From Bacillus cabrialesii (lineage in GTDB: Bacteria > Bacillota > Bacilli > Bacillales > Bacillaceae), in the NCBI RefSeq assembly GCF_004124315.2, contig NZ_CP096889.1, positions 3,207,001 through 3,271,000 on the forward strand: DNA of 64,000 nucleotides, written 5' to 3'. Both the position numbers and the translations under genes were made by a program. This document shows, one piece after another, positions 15,565 to 24,678 of the stretch (position 1 is the stretch's first letter; the number at the start of each line of letters is the position of its first letter). The notes under the pieces are model-generated. The model was not told where the DNA came from. It was given only the letters and a program-made list of their open reading frames with translations, and did no database searches.

Positions 15565-17538
15565 TTAGAGATATTGGTCAAACCATGAGCTGATGTAATT
15601 CAGGCGCTTGATCCGCTGTCCCGGGTGTCCGCTGCGTGACAAATTGTGCGACGCTTTCGGAAAACGGACGAGCTTTGTTTCCTTGCCCATTTTTTTCAAA
15701 GCAATAAATAGCTGCTCCGCCTGCTCAATCGGACAGCGGTCATCTCGCTCTCCATGCAGAATCAAAAGCGGTGTCTCCACGTTTGCTGCGTATTTTAAAG
15801 GGGAATGGTCCCAAAGCTTTTCCGTGTCTGCAAACATGTCATGCTCAAGCTGCCAGTCTGTGAAGAAATAGCCGATATCACTGACGCCGTGAAAGCTGAT
15901 CCAGTTTGAAATCGAGCGCTGGGTGACGGCCGCTTTAAAACGGCTCGTCTGTCCAACGATCCAGTTGGTCATAAAGCCTCCATAGCTTCCGCCCGTGACA
16001 CCGAGCCGCTTAGGGTCAATCTGCGGATCTCGTTTGATCGCCTCATCCACAGCCTGCATCACATCCTCATAATCCTTTCCTCCATAATCTCCTCTGACGG
16101 CATTCACAAATTCCTGCCCGTAGCCGTGGCTTCCTCTCGGATTGACATAAACCACTGCGTACCCTTTCGCCGCCAGCACTTGAAATTCATGAAAATATGT
16201 ATGCCCGTACATCATGTGCGGACCGCCGTGTATGTTGAGAATAAGAGGATATGTTGTCTCACTTTCCGCCTGTGCAGGCTTCATCAGCCAGCCGTTCACC
16301 GTCACGCCGTCTTTTGTGACATATTGAATATCTTCAGGTACCGAAATCGCATGCTCCCCGACAAACTTGTCATTCGCGCCAGTCAGCCGCTTTTCTTCCT
16401 GCCCAAGCGGGATGCTGTAAAGCTCGCTCGGTCTGTCCGGCTTTGTCACACTGGCAATAAAGTGTTGTTCGTCAGGCGAGACGGAAAAGCTATTGATGTA
16501 CTCTTTTTCGAGACGGATCGGATACACAAGGCCTTCAATCGAAATATAATAGATTCCTGTGCTGCCCTGATCTGTACCGATAGCATAGAACCCTTGGCTG
16601 TCTTTCGTCCAAACCGGGCGCTGTTCCCCGCCTCCGATCAATGAATCTCCAATCAGCGCATCCGCTAAATGAACGTCCAGCATCTCAGTCAGACACGTGA
16701 GACGATCTTGTTCGATATCATAAAGCCACGCCTTTTCGAGCGTTGCATTTTGATATTCCTGTTCGTGCCCAAGCAAAGCAAGATACCTTCCGTCCGGTGA
16801 AAATGAGCTTGGCCCGAATGAGCCCCGATGAGACGTAATTTGCTTGAGATCTCCAGTCTCCAGCGACATCATGCAGACATCATGCGGCTTGCTGGCATCA
16901 TCCGTTTCAGTCAAATTAGCCGAGAAAACAAGCCATTTTCCATCAGGGGAAAAAGCTGCATCGCCATGATCGGCCTTTTGATTTGTCAGCTGCCTCATCT
17001 CGCCAGACTTCACGCTGACAAGCACAAGCTGGGCATACGCGCCTCTCGTCAGCCCTTTGCCGTCCCGTTTATAGGCTAGACCTTGCACTTCAACAGGTTC
17101 AAAACTGTCCGGCTCCGTTTTCTCTCGATCATGAATACTTTCTCCCTCTTCCAAACTGACAATGACAAGCACCGATTCGCCATCAGGAGACCATATTGGC
17201 TTTGAAACGCCATACGGGATATCAGTCAGTTTCCTCGCTTCTCCGCCTTCAGCGCTCATGATATACAGCTGTGCTGCATCGCCTTCACGATCAGAAATAA
17301 AGGCAAGCGTACGTCCGTCTGGAGACCATCTAGGATCGGTGCTTCGCTTTTCTCCGTGTGTCCAAGGAACAGAACCGCCGCTTTTCGTTTCATAGACCCA
17401 TATATTTGATGTATACGAATCTTGCTCTCGATTCACTTGCGACTGCACATATGCGGCACGGCTGCCGTCCGGGGCGTATTGAGGATCGGTCACGGAAACA
17501 ATTGCTGTGATGTCTTCTGCGGCCATCAGCTTTTTCAT
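15565..17538 (-). CDS. yuxL: YuxL, S9-family acylaminoacyl peptidase-like enzyme
   Basis: 657 residues. The N-terminal part (about 1-380) is a WD40/beta-propeller domain with repeated WSPDG/FSPDG blades. The C-terminal alpha/beta-hydrolase (about 400-657) carries the catalytic serine in GGSYGGFM, the aspartate in HGERDDRCP, and the histidine in ASHNL. Such prolyl oligopeptidase relatives degrade short peptides in the cytosol. The second ATG is chosen because the first lies two bases from AAGGAGG. Divergence from the 168 protein as I remember it is several percent. Confidence 0.9.
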   Translation of the reverse strand: MKKLMAAEDITAIVSVTDPQYAPDGSRAAYVQSQVNREQDSYTSNIWVYETKSGGSVPWTHGEKRSTDPRWSPDGRTLAFISDREGDAAQLYIMSAEGGEARKLTDIPYGVSKPIWSPDGESVLVIVSLEEGESIHDREKTEPDSFEPVEVQGLAYKRDGKGLTRGAYAQLVLVSVKSGEMRQLTNQKADHGDAAFSPDGKWLVFSANLTETDDASKPHDVCMMSLETGDLKQITSHRGSFGPSSFSPDGRYLALLGHEQEYQNATLEKAWLYDIEQDRLTCLTEMLDVHLADALIGDSLIGGGEQRPVWTKDSQGFYAIGTDQGSTGIYYISIEGLVYPIRLEKEYINSFSVSPDEQHFIASVTKPDRPSELYSIPLGQEEKRLTGANDKFVGEHAISVPEDIQYVTKDGVTVNGWLMKPAQAESETTYPLILNIHGGPHMMYGHTYFHEFQVLAAKGYAVVYVNPRGSHGYGQEFVNAVRGDYGGKDYEDVMQAVDEAIKRDPQIDPKRLGVTGGSYGGFMTNWIVGQTSRFKAAVTQRSISNWISFHGVSDIGYFFTDWQLEHDMFADTEKLWDHSPLKYAANVETPLLILHGERDDRCPIEQAEQLFIALKKMGKETKLVRFPKASHNLSRSGHPGQRIKRLNYISSWFDQYL

Positions 17539-17603
17539 ATTCATCTCCTCCTTTTAACATGTATTTCGTTTTCTAAATAAAAACTCCTTTATCTCGGGCA
17601 GAA

Positions 17604-17638
17604 AAAAAGCGCCCTCCGCTGACGCTGGGGGACGCTTG
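17604..17638 (-). terminator. Terminator of the hom-thrC-thrB operon
   Basis: An 11-bp stem with one mismatch (AAGCGTCCCCC with GGAGGGCGCTT) and 9-nt loop, followed on the minus strand by seven T. Confidence 0.75.
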
Positions 17639-17645
17639 GCATGAT

Positions 17646-18575
17646 CTATACACTTTTGACTTGATATAAAGGATTTCGCTCTATTATACTTCCCTCTTTC
17701 GGAACGGTCAAAGCGTCGACTTCACAATGAGGAAAATGAAGCGCGAGCTGTTCTTTCAGCTCTTCTCCCTTTCCTTTTTCAGTCATAACGAGAATCGTCG
17801 GGCCTGCCCCGCTGAGAGCCGTTCCATATGCGCCCTTCATCTCGGCGACGTGCTCTACCTTGGACAATTCAGGGACAAGCATCGCCCGGTACGGCTGATG
17901 GAACATATCCTTCTTCATGATTTTCCCGACGAGCGGCCAATCCTTTGACATGATCGCAGCAATGAGAATATTGCTGACGGCACTTGCTTTTACAGCGTCC
18001 GCATACGGAAACTCTTTCGGCAGCACATCTCTTGCGTCTCTTGTCAGCACCTCATAAAAAGGAATGACAACGACAACATCAATGTCAGCATCCGGGACGC
18101 GGATCAATTGTGTCTCGTCATCTTCATGCAAGCCGATGACAAGTCCGCCTACGAGAGAAGCGCCCGCATTATCCGGATGTCCTTCTTCAAGACTGGCTAA
18201 ATGCAGCTTGTCCGCTTCAGAAAGCTTTAGGCCGCATAATTCATCAGCCAGTTCAATGGCCGCTACAATCGCCGCGGCGCTGCTTCCAAGGCCGCGGGCG
18301 AGCGGAATGTCGCTCCACACCTTCACATGGACAGGCGGCATTTCTTTGCCGTACAAATCTGCTGTCCGTTTTGCCACTTGATAGATCAGATTATCTGTGC
18401 CCGCCGGAATTCCGGCGACTGTTTCTGTTTCAGCTTCAAAAGACCATTTGTCGCTTTCAAAGACGGTCAGCTTCAAGTATCGGCTGAGCGCCATCCCAAC
18501 TGAATCAAAGCCGGGCCCTAGGTTAGCCGTGCTTCCGGGAACAGTGACAGTGAACAGCATGTCGGCTTCGTTCAT
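17646..18575 (-). CDS. thrB: Homoserine kinase
   Basis: 309 residues; phosphorylates homoserine with ATP in threonine synthesis. GHMP-kinase fold with the ATP-binding loop PLARGLGSSAAAIVAA near residue 93 and the C-terminal GAYGTALSGAGPT motif near 250. Its ATG overlaps the thrC stop (ATGA), so it is translationally coupled. Last gene of the operon. Confidence 0.96.
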   Translation of the reverse strand: MNEADMLFTVTVPGSTANLGPGFDSVGMALSRYLKLTVFESDKWSFEAETETVAGIPAGTDNLIYQVAKRTADLYGKEMPPVHVKVWSDIPLARGLGSSAAAIVAAIELADELCGLKLSEADKLHLASLEEGHPDNAGASLVGGLVIGLHEDDETQLIRVPDADIDVVVVIPFYEVLTRDARDVLPKEFPYADAVKASAVSNILIAAIMSKDWPLVGKIMKKDMFHQPYRAMLVPELSKVEHVAEMKGAYGTALSGAGPTILVMTEKGKGEELKEQLALHFPHCEVDALTVPKEGSIIERNPLYQVKSV

Positions 18576-19630
18576 ACACGGGCCGCTCCTTTTAAATATT
18601 CCAGGATGCTGTCTTCATCAGTCGGCAGCGTAACCGGCTTGATTTCTGAAATGTCGACGGCTGTGTTCGGGTCTTTCAGTCCGTTTCCTGTTAAAACAGC
18701 GACGACCTTGCTGCCTTTCGGAATCTCTCCGGATTTCACTTGTTTCAGAACGCCGGCGATAGACGCGCAAGAACCCGGTTCTGCAAACACGCCTTCTTCA
18801 CGGGCGATCAGCTGATACGCGTGAAGGATTTCATCATCAGTAACTTCGTCAATTTTCCCGTTGGATTCCTCAGCTGCCTTGACAGCTTTGTCCCAGCTTG
18901 CAGGGTTTCCGATACGAATGGCTGTCGCTATTGTTTCCGGATTTTCAATCACTTCATTACGCACGATTGCCGCCGCGCCTTCCGCTTCGAAGCCGCGCAT
19001 TTTCGGAAGGCCTGTGCCGTTTTTCTCATGATATTCTTTGAAGCCCTTCCAGTACGCAGTAATGTTTCCCGCGTTTCCAACCGGGATCGCCAATACATCC
19101 GGCGCTTCTCCCAGCTGTTCGCACACTTCGAAGGCTGCTGTTTTCTGGCCTTCGATGCGGTAAGGGTTGACTGAGTTGACAAGGGCAATCGGTGATTTCT
19201 CACAGATGGAACGGACGATTTTAAGCGCATCGTCAAAGTTTCCGTCAATTGCAATAATCTCGGCTCCGTACATAACAGCCTGAGCAAGTTTTCCGAACGC
19301 GATTTTTCCATTCGGGATGATAACGATGCATTTCATGTTGGCGCGGGCTGCATATGCAGCCGCAGCAGCGGAAGTGTTTCCTGTTGACGCGCACATAATC
19401 GTGTCGTTGCCTTCTTCTTTTGCCTTCGCCACTGCCATGACCATGCCGCGGTCTTTAAAAGATCCAGTCGGATTAACGCCTTCCGTTTTGACATGAAGTT
19501 CAATTCCGAGCTGTTCAGACAGCTTCGGCAGGTGAATAAGCGGTGTGTTTCCTTCATGTAAAGTAAGCGCCGGTGTTTGATCTGTTACAGGTAAAAACTC
19601 TTTATATTGATGGATTAGTCCTTTCCACAT
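18572..19630 (-). CDS. thrC: Threonine synthase
   Basis: 352 residues; PLP enzyme converting O-phosphohomoserine to threonine. The PLP lysine lies in GSFKDRGM near residue 60, and the phosphate-binding loop is PVGNAGN near 185. The start codon overlaps the hom stop by one base (TAATG), indicating coupled translation; an upstream alternative would add three residues. Confidence 0.96.
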   Translation of the reverse strand: MWKGLIHQYKEFLPVTDQTPALTLHEGNTPLIHLPKLSEQLGIELHVKTEGVNPTGSFKDRGMVMAVAKAKEEGNDTIMCASTGNTSAAAAAYAARANMKCIVIIPNGKIAFGKLAQAVMYGAEIIAIDGNFDDALKIVRSICEKSPIALVNSVNPYRIEGQKTAAFEVCEQLGEAPDVLAIPVGNAGNITAYWKGFKEYHEKNGTGLPKMRGFEAEGAAAIVRNEVIENPETIATAIRIGNPASWDKAVKAAEESNGKIDEVTDDEILHAYQLIAREEGVFAEPGSCASIAGVLKQVKSGEIPKGSKVVAVLTGNGLKDPNTAVDISEIKPVTLPTDEDSILEYLKGAARV

Positions 19631-20931
19631 TAGCTCCAACCGTTCCCTTCTACACGATATGTGCTTTTAACTTCTTGAACGACTTCCAAATCATTTAGGT
19701 TTTGCAGGATATCACTGAAATCAGCTTCTGATGTATGATGTGTCACAATCACGATTTCTGCAAGCTCATCATGGCCTTTAATCGGCAGCTGAAGGATCTT
19801 TTCAAAGCTTACGCCCCGTTCCGAGAACACAGACGTAATTTTCGAGAATGAACCGACCTGATCTTTGACGTGAATTCTTAAAAATTGCTGCGCGTAAATG
19901 TCAGACGGCGCCTTCATGTTTTTCTCATATTGCGGCGCGACAAAGCTGTTTCCGGTTACGCCGAGACGCATATTTTTCATGACAGCGACAAGGTCAGAAA
20001 CAACGGAAGTCGCTGTCGGCATGCTTCCGGCTCCCGGCCCGTAGAACATCGTCTCACCGACAGCCTCGCCGTACACATAAACAGCGTTAAACTCATTATG
20101 CACAGCAGAAAGCGGATGGTGGTCAGGAAGCAATGTCGGCTGTACGCTGACTTCAATTTTGCTTCCGTCACGCTGTGCAATCCCGATCAGCTTCATTGTA
20201 TAGCCGAGACGTTTGCTGAAGCTGATGTCCTCGTCTGTAATTTGGGAGATTCCCTTTACTTTGACGTCTTCCAGATCCACGTTCATTGAGAAGCCGAGAC
20301 GCGCCAATATCGCCATTTTCCGTGCGGCGTCAAGCCCTTCCACGTCTGAAGTCGGATCAGCTTCGGCAAAACCGAGATCCTGCGCTTCCTTGAGCACTTC
20401 CTCGTAAGGGCTTTTTTCTTTAATCATTTTTGTTAAGATAAAGTTCGTTGTTCCGTTCACGATTCCCATCATCTTTGTAATCCGGTCTGATGAGAGTCCT
20501 TCCTCTAACGTGCGAAGAATCGGAATCCCGCCGGCAACGCTGGCTTCAAAGTAGATATCACAGCCGTTTTCCTTCGCTTCCGCAAGCAGCTCGGAGCCGT
20601 ACACAGCCATTAAATCCTTGTTTGCTGTGACAACATGCTTTTTCGATCTCAGCGCGTCGACCAAATATTGTTTCGTCTGCTCAACTCCTCCGATCACCTC
20701 GATGATGACATCAACATCTGGATCATCGATGACATCATACACTTCTGTCGTGAGCACTTCCTTCGGCAAATCTACTTCTCTCTTTTTCTCTACATCTTTT
20801 ACAAGCACTTTTTTTATCGTAACCGGACAGCCGACTTGATGCATCAGCTTATCCTGGTGGTCTTGAATAATTTTAACGACACCGCTTCCGACGGTGCCTA
20901 AACCTAAAAGCCCTACACGAATTGCTTTCAA
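19630..20931 (-). CDS. hom: Homoserine dehydrogenase
   Basis: 433 residues; reduces aspartate semialdehyde to homoserine at the branch to threonine and methionine. NAD(P) motif GLLGLGTVGSG at residue 7, catalytic domain with VNGTTNFILT near 167, and a C-terminal ACT domain (about 350-430) for feedback control. TTG start behind AAAGGTGGAG. The upstream promoter matches sigma-A well. In B. subtilis this operon responds to CodY and threonine-dependent control. Confidence 0.96.
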   Translation of the reverse strand: MKAIRVGLLGLGTVGSGVVKIIQDHQDKLMHQVGCPVTIKKVLVKDVEKKREVDLPKEVLTTEVYDVIDDPDVDVIIEVIGGVEQTKQYLVDALRSKKHVVTANKDLMAVYGSELLAEAKENGCDIYFEASVAGGIPILRTLEEGLSSDRITKMMGIVNGTTNFILTKMIKEKSPYEEVLKEAQDLGFAEADPTSDVEGLDAARKMAILARLGFSMNVDLEDVKVKGISQITDEDISFSKRLGYTMKLIGIAQRDGSKIEVSVQPTLLPDHHPLSAVHNEFNAVYVYGEAVGETMFYGPGAGSMPTATSVVSDLVAVMKNMRLGVTGNSFVAPQYEKNMKAPSDIYAQQFLRIHVKDQVGSFSKITSVFSERGVSFEKILQLPIKGHDELAEIVIVTHHTSEADFSDILQNLNDLEVVQEVKSTYRVEGNGWS

Positions 20932-21008
20932 AAAAACTCCACCTTTCTTTTAATTGTCCTCTCAAAAAAGACAATTGTTAACTCAACACAGACATATAAG
21001 TTACAAAC

Positions 21009-21037
21009 ATTATATAAGCCCACTCCTGTTTTGACAA
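21009..21037 (-). promoter_or_regulatory. Promoter of hom-thrC-thrB
   Basis: On the minus strand TTGTCA, exactly 17 nt, TATAAT; 80 nt upstream of the hom start. Confidence 0.75.
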
Positions 21038-21062
21038 GATGGCAATCGGCTGAATTTTAAGA

Positions 21063-21079
21063 ATGTAAACGCTTAACGT
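21063..21079. promoter_or_regulatory. Weak cre-like (CcpA) site upstream of hom
   Basis: TGTAAACGCTTAAC matches 12 of 14 positions of the common cre form TGWAANCGNTNWCA. It lies upstream of the hom -35, where activation would be possible. A chance match cannot be excluded. Confidence 0.25.
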
Positions 21080-21131
21080 ATTGATATAACAAGATTCTTT
21101 ATTTTCTAATTATTTTTGTCAGATTTTCTCC

Positions 21132-22148
21132 TCAGTCTGGACTTCCTTTGCCGAGCCAGTTCACGCGAGGAACAAACAGCTTCTGTGACCGCATATTCAT
21201 AAATTCCTGCGCTGTATTGAGAAATTGCTCATAGCGGCCGCAGTCGTTAAGAATGAAGTCAAGCTGCTCTTCACAATAATGCTTTTCTGACTCTGATGAC
21301 ATGTAGTAGCTCTCCACGATTTCAAAATAATGCAGCGGAAAGAGCAGACGGCTGTACAGAAGACGTTTCGAAAACGAAGACAGCGGCGTGACTTGCTCGT
21401 ATTCCTGTAAAAAGTGAAAGCCCTGCTGGTGAAAATCCTGTCTGTGATGCAAAAACGTATGCCTCATATATTCAGCCAAATCACGCGAGGCGTGGTCGAA
21501 TACCCAATCCGGCGGAATCCTGATCAAGGATTCCGGTGACCATGTATGTCTTTCCATCCGCTGATGGCATATCGTTCCTGAATCAGCGGCTTGGGGCTTG
21601 TCATCCAGCTCCGTGTCCACTAAATATTGTATCGCGTTTTCTGACAGTCCCACATAATATGGAAATGACTCAATCATTTTTTTATCGAATGGCTCGTGCG
21701 GAGGCGTATGAACCTTTCGCTGCCAAAACACTTCCAGCTGATCAATACGCTTTCCCCACAGATCCTTCCATTGGCCGATTCTTCCGGCTGCCTTCACCTC
21801 ATACGGATACCCACGCCCTTTACGGTGAAATTCCGCAAGCTCCTGTCCAATGGAAAACGCCCGGTTTGAATAAGGGGGTGCCGCCTTCAGCAAAGCGTAC
21901 GTTTTTCCTTCATGTTCAAACGTCAGCTCACCTTCCTTTGTAAAGATAAAAACCGAAACGTATGGGTCACTTTGTTCTTGTAAATACTGACTCATGTAAT
22001 AAAGCTCAGCCAGTTCGGTATCGGAGAATTGGGAAACGGGGACAATCAGAAAGAATGAATTCGGCGTCTGAAAACATTGATATGTGTGCTGGTACATGGA
22101 AAGCTGCCTGACGTGAATACCGTATTTTTCTTTTATTGTACCTTTCAC
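21132..22148 (-). CDS. yutH: YutH, spore coat-associated CotS-like protein
   Basis: 338 residues. Belongs to the CotS/YutH group, which has a degenerate aminoglycoside phosphotransferase/kinase-like fold; I see histidine- and aromatic-rich segments but no intact kinase catalytic HGD motif (the corresponding stretch reads CHQRMERHTWS). In B. subtilis it is described as a coat or sporulation-related protein. GTG start with GGCAGGTG; an earlier GTG overlaps that site. Divergent from yutG. Confidence 0.82.
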   Translation of the reverse strand: MKGTIKEKYGIHVRQLSMYQHTYQCFQTPNSFFLIVPVSQFSDTELAELYYMSQYLQEQSDPYVSVFIFTKEGELTFEHEGKTYALLKAAPPYSNRAFSIGQELAEFHRKGRGYPYEVKAAGRIGQWKDLWGKRIDQLEVFWQRKVHTPPHEPFDKKMIESFPYYVGLSENAIQYLVDTELDDKPQAADSGTICHQRMERHTWSPESLIRIPPDWVFDHASRDLAEYMRHTFLHHRQDFHQQGFHFLQEYEQVTPLSSFSKRLLYSRLLFPLHYFEIVESYYMSSESEKHYCEEQLDFILNDCGRYEQFLNTAQEFMNMRSQKLFVPRVNWLGKGSPD

Positions 22149-22303
22149 AATGATCACCTGCCTGTAGAATTAGGGCTCATCACATCGTAGTCATACACGT
22201 CCGGAATTATGAATACATATTTTCATCCGACGAAGGCGCGAGAAAAAGTCGTAAACATCTCAAACATTTTGTATAAACTAGTAAAAAAGATTGGGTGAAG
22301 CTG

Positions 22304-22804
22304 ATGTCAGAAAACGAACAAATCAGTCAGATGGAAGCAAAAGCAAGAGCGCGGATGAAGGAGCGCGGCGTTGAAGTGTCAGACATTGCCGAGCTTGTCT
22401 TTTTTCTGCAGAAAAAATATCATCCGGATTTAACGATTGATGAATGCACGCTGAACGTCAATCGCGTTCTCGCAAAACGCGAGGTGCAAAACGCGATTTT
22501 AACGGGCATTGAATTGGATGTTCTTGCTGAGCAGAAAAAACTGTCTGAACCGCTGCAAACGATGCTGGAAACAGATGAAAGCCTATATGGAGTAGATGAA
22601 GTTCTGGCATTTTCCATCGTGAATATTTACGGATCGATCGGGTTTACGAACTACGGTTACATCGACAAAGAAAAACCCGGAATCCTTAACCATTTGAATG
22701 ATAAATCAACCGGCGAATGCCATACCTTTTTAGATGATATCGTCGGAGCGATTTCCGCCGCGGCCTCAAGCAGGCTCGCACACCGCGCGCGGCACACAGA
22801 ATAA
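22304..22804 (+). CDS. yutG: YutG, phosphatidylglycerophosphatase A-like protein
   Basis: 166 residues of the PgpA-related (YutG/PgpA) family; the C-terminal half (GECHTFLDDIVGAISAAASSRLAHRAR) carries conserved polar residues. Unlike Gram-negative PgpA it lacks obvious membrane helices, so the reaction is inferred from family only. ATG chosen behind GGGTG; a GTG inside that site is rejected. Followed by a structured repeat element. Confidence 0.78.
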   Translation: MSENEQISQMEAKARARMKERGVEVSDIAELVFFLQKKYHPDLTIDECTLNVNRVLAKREVQNAILTGIELDVLAEQKKLSEPLQTMLETDESLYGVDEVLAFSIVNIYGSIGFTNYGYIDKEKPGILNHLNDKSTGECHTFLDDIVGAISAAASSRLAHRARHTE

Positions 22805-23036
22805 GGGCACCCTTTAGGGGCGCCCTTTCAGCGTGTCTACAAACCCTCGCATTCGTTGTCAGTCCTGCGCTTCGGTGCTCACGAATCTCAACATGCGCTG
22901 TGCTCCGGTGCTCGGCCTTCCTAGACTTCAAAGGTTTTCAATCACGCTGAAAAGATGACAAAATCCTAAAACGAAAACGTTTTAGGATTTTGTCAACAAT
23001 TTGTAAGGGCACCCCTTTTGGAGCGCCCTTTTTTAA
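22804..23036. repeat. Structured intergenic repeat element with long stem-loop
   Basis: The yutG-yutF gap is filled by nested symmetric parts. Two similar hairpins stand at the ends (AAGGGC...GCCCTT at 22803-22828 and 23008-23034). A 10-bp inverted pair, TTTCAGCGTG/CACGCTGAAA (22826-22835, 22943-22952), encloses GC-rich sequence with TGCGCTTCGGTGCTC. A perfect 17-bp stem with AAAA loop lies at 22957-22994. The middle recalls intergenic repeats known in B. subtilis (the roughly 190-bp elements), but I cannot check identity. The outer hairpins can also act as yutG and yutF terminators. Confidence 0.6.
22957..22994. terminator. Perfect 17-bp stem-loop inside the repeat
   Basis: GACAAAATCCTAAAACG pairs perfectly with 22978-22994 around AAAA. 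There is no T run after it, so it is not a classical terminator; it may be a structural part of the repeat. Confidence 0.5.
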
Positions 23037-23803
23037 ATGTATGGAATCCATTCAGTCAGAGAGTCAATGGCATGAGTCGGTTTTTCCATATCGACTGTCA
23101 TATGCTCTCTTTTCGTTACGCCTGTGTGAACAAGCAGCGTATCCATACCGGCGTTAATGCCGGCCATAATGTCCGTCGCGTAGTTGTCGCCGACCATGAG
23201 TGTTTCGGACACATCCGTGCCGAGAACGCGCATCGCCTGCTCCATAATGATTGATTCCGGCTTGCCGATAAATACCGGCTGTACGCCTGTGGATACGGTT
23301 AAAACAGATGTCAGTGAACCGTTTCCAGGAAGAAGGCCTCTTTCAGTCGGAATCGCAATATCTCCGTTAGTGGAAATAAATCGGGCGCCATTTCTGATTG
23401 CCAGGCAGCCCACAGCAAATTTTTCATATGTAATGGAACGGTCAATCCCAACAACGACAAAATCCGCGTTTTCCTCGCCAAATGTCAGGCCGTTTTCTTC
23501 AATCGCCTGGCGGATCCCTTCTTCCCCGATCACATACACAGACGCGTCTTTTTTCTGCTGGGCGATATGCTGGGCAGTCGCCATGCTTGTCGTGAAGACC
23601 TGCTCTTCTGTTGCCGGAATATCAAAAGACACAAGCTTGTCCGCCACCTGCTTCGGCGTGCGCGAAGAGTTGTTTGTCACGAAAAGATAAGGAACGCCGC
23701 GGTCTTTCAGCGTTCTGACAAATTCACACGCTTCCTCGATTTTTTCCGTCCCATTGTACATTGTTCCGTCTAAATCAATTAAATATCCTTTATATGTTTT
23801 CAT
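23033..23803 (-). CDS. yutF: YutF, HAD-family NagD-like phosphatase
   Basis: 256 residues, class IIA HAD superfamily (NagD/AraL-like). Motif I is DLDGTMYNG near residue 10, motif II is VTNNSS near 42, and motif III/IV is GKPESI with LMVGDNYATDIMAG near 205. A cytosolic sugar-phosphate or nucleotide phosphatase of broad specificity. ATG at 23803 follows AGGAGTG. First in order after yutE and yutD on the minus strand, 28 bp from yutE. Confidence 0.9.
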   Translation of the reverse strand: MKTYKGYLIDLDGTMYNGTEKIEEACEFVRTLKDRGVPYLFVTNNSSRTPKQVADKLVSFDIPATEEQVFTTSMATAQHIAQQKKDASVYVIGEEGIRQAIEENGLTFGEENADFVVVGIDRSITYEKFAVGCLAIRNGARFISTNGDIAIPTERGLLPGNGSLTSVLTVSTGVQPVFIGKPESIIMEQAMRVLGTDVSETLMVGDNYATDIMAGINAGMDTLLVHTGVTKREHMTVDMEKPTHAIDSLTEWIPYI

Positions 23804-23831
23804 TTCCAACACTCCTGTGGCTTTCCAGTTG

Positions 23832-24266
23832 TTATTTAAACGCGGAAACAGGGCCAAGCTCCGTTTCCAAGTAGCTTCTGATCCGTTGCGGGAAGTCCTG
23901 AAGAGCTGTCTGATGTGCCGTGATCAGCCTGTAAAGCTCAGCGCTGTCAGCGAGCATGTACTGCTGAACCAATGTTTTGCGGTAGGCAATCAATTGCTTG
24001 AGCTCTGTTCCCTCTTTTTCCGTGACAACTTTTTCATCAACAAGTATGTCCATAATGTCATCATAGCTGCCCGGGTCCCGCATAATAAAACCGTCAATCA
24101 TGTCATTGCCTGTATCCAGAATGCATTCGATTAACAGATGGCCTATACGCTGAAGCGCCAGTCCCCCGATTTCAGACTGCCAGTCTGTTTGTGAGTGAAA
24201 TAGCGCCAGCTGGTGCTCAAAGAACCCGAGTGTTTGCTCGATCTTGTTTCTGTCAACAAAATACAT
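23832..24266 (-). CDS. yutE: YutE, DUF86/HepT-like protein
   Basis: 144 residues, all-helical DUF86 (HepT-like). Toxic HepT RNases carry an RxxxxxH-type motif; here the equivalent region reads YRKTLVQQYM, with glutamine and tyrosine where the histidine is expected. No MntA-like antitoxin gene lies next to it. It is therefore probably a housekeeping paralogue with another role. Co-oriented with yutD (23 bp away) and yutF. Confidence 0.8.
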   Translation of the reverse strand: MYFVDRNKIEQTLGFFEHQLALFHSQTDWQSEIGGLALQRIGHLLIECILDTGNDMIDGFIMRDPGSYDDIMDILVDEKVVTEKEGTELKQLIAYRKTLVQQYMLADSAELYRLITAHQTALQDFPQRIRSYLETELGPVSAFK

Positions 24267-24289
24267 GACAGCATCCCCTTTGTGTATAT

Positions 24290-24565
24290 TTATTTTCTGA
24301 TCCGTTTCAAGACAAAATACGCACAGCCGAAATTGCAGTATTCGTAAATGTATTCATCTAATGTGCTGATTTTCGTTTCGAAGGTTGCCTTTTGATTCTG
24401 GTCGTCAAAGAAGCCCTTGAGCCTAAGCTGACCGTACCCCCAGTCTCCCACAATATAATCGTATTTATTTAAAATATCGGAGTAGCGGGCTTTAAAAGCC
24501 TCTTCGTTGAAGCCGTCTTTGAAATTGTGCACCAATTCAAATTCGGCATTTTGAATAAGAATCAT
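24290..24565 (-). CDS. yutD: YutD family protein
   Basis: 91 residues, acidic and aromatic-rich (KYDYIVGDWGYGQLRLKGFF near residue 34; EYCNFGCAYFVLKRIRK at the end). Matches the YutD-like family of Firmicutes, whose function is unknown. ATG preceded by AGAGGTG. Likely co-transcribed with yutE and yutF. Confidence 0.82.
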   Translation of the reverse strand: MILIQNAEFELVHNFKDGFNEEAFKARYSDILNKYDYIVGDWGYGQLRLKGFFDDQNQKATFETKISTLDEYIYEYCNFGCAYFVLKRIRK

Positions 24566-24678
24566 GATCTCACCTCTTTTTTACTCATTCCTATCATAAT
24601 TCATTGCCCCGTCCCCATCAATTGCTAAAGAATAAATCATGCGATTTGGCTACCCTACACATGAGGAGGGATTTATAA

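Noticed and set aside
20932..21008. T-box leader for threonine upstream of hom
   Set aside because: Only about 77 nt lie between the -10 and the start; no specifier loop or terminator-antiterminator pair can be placed.
22686..22931. 81-codon minus-strand frame over the yutG end and the repeat
   Set aside because: Explained by the GC-rich repeat core and the antisense of yutG; no start signal.
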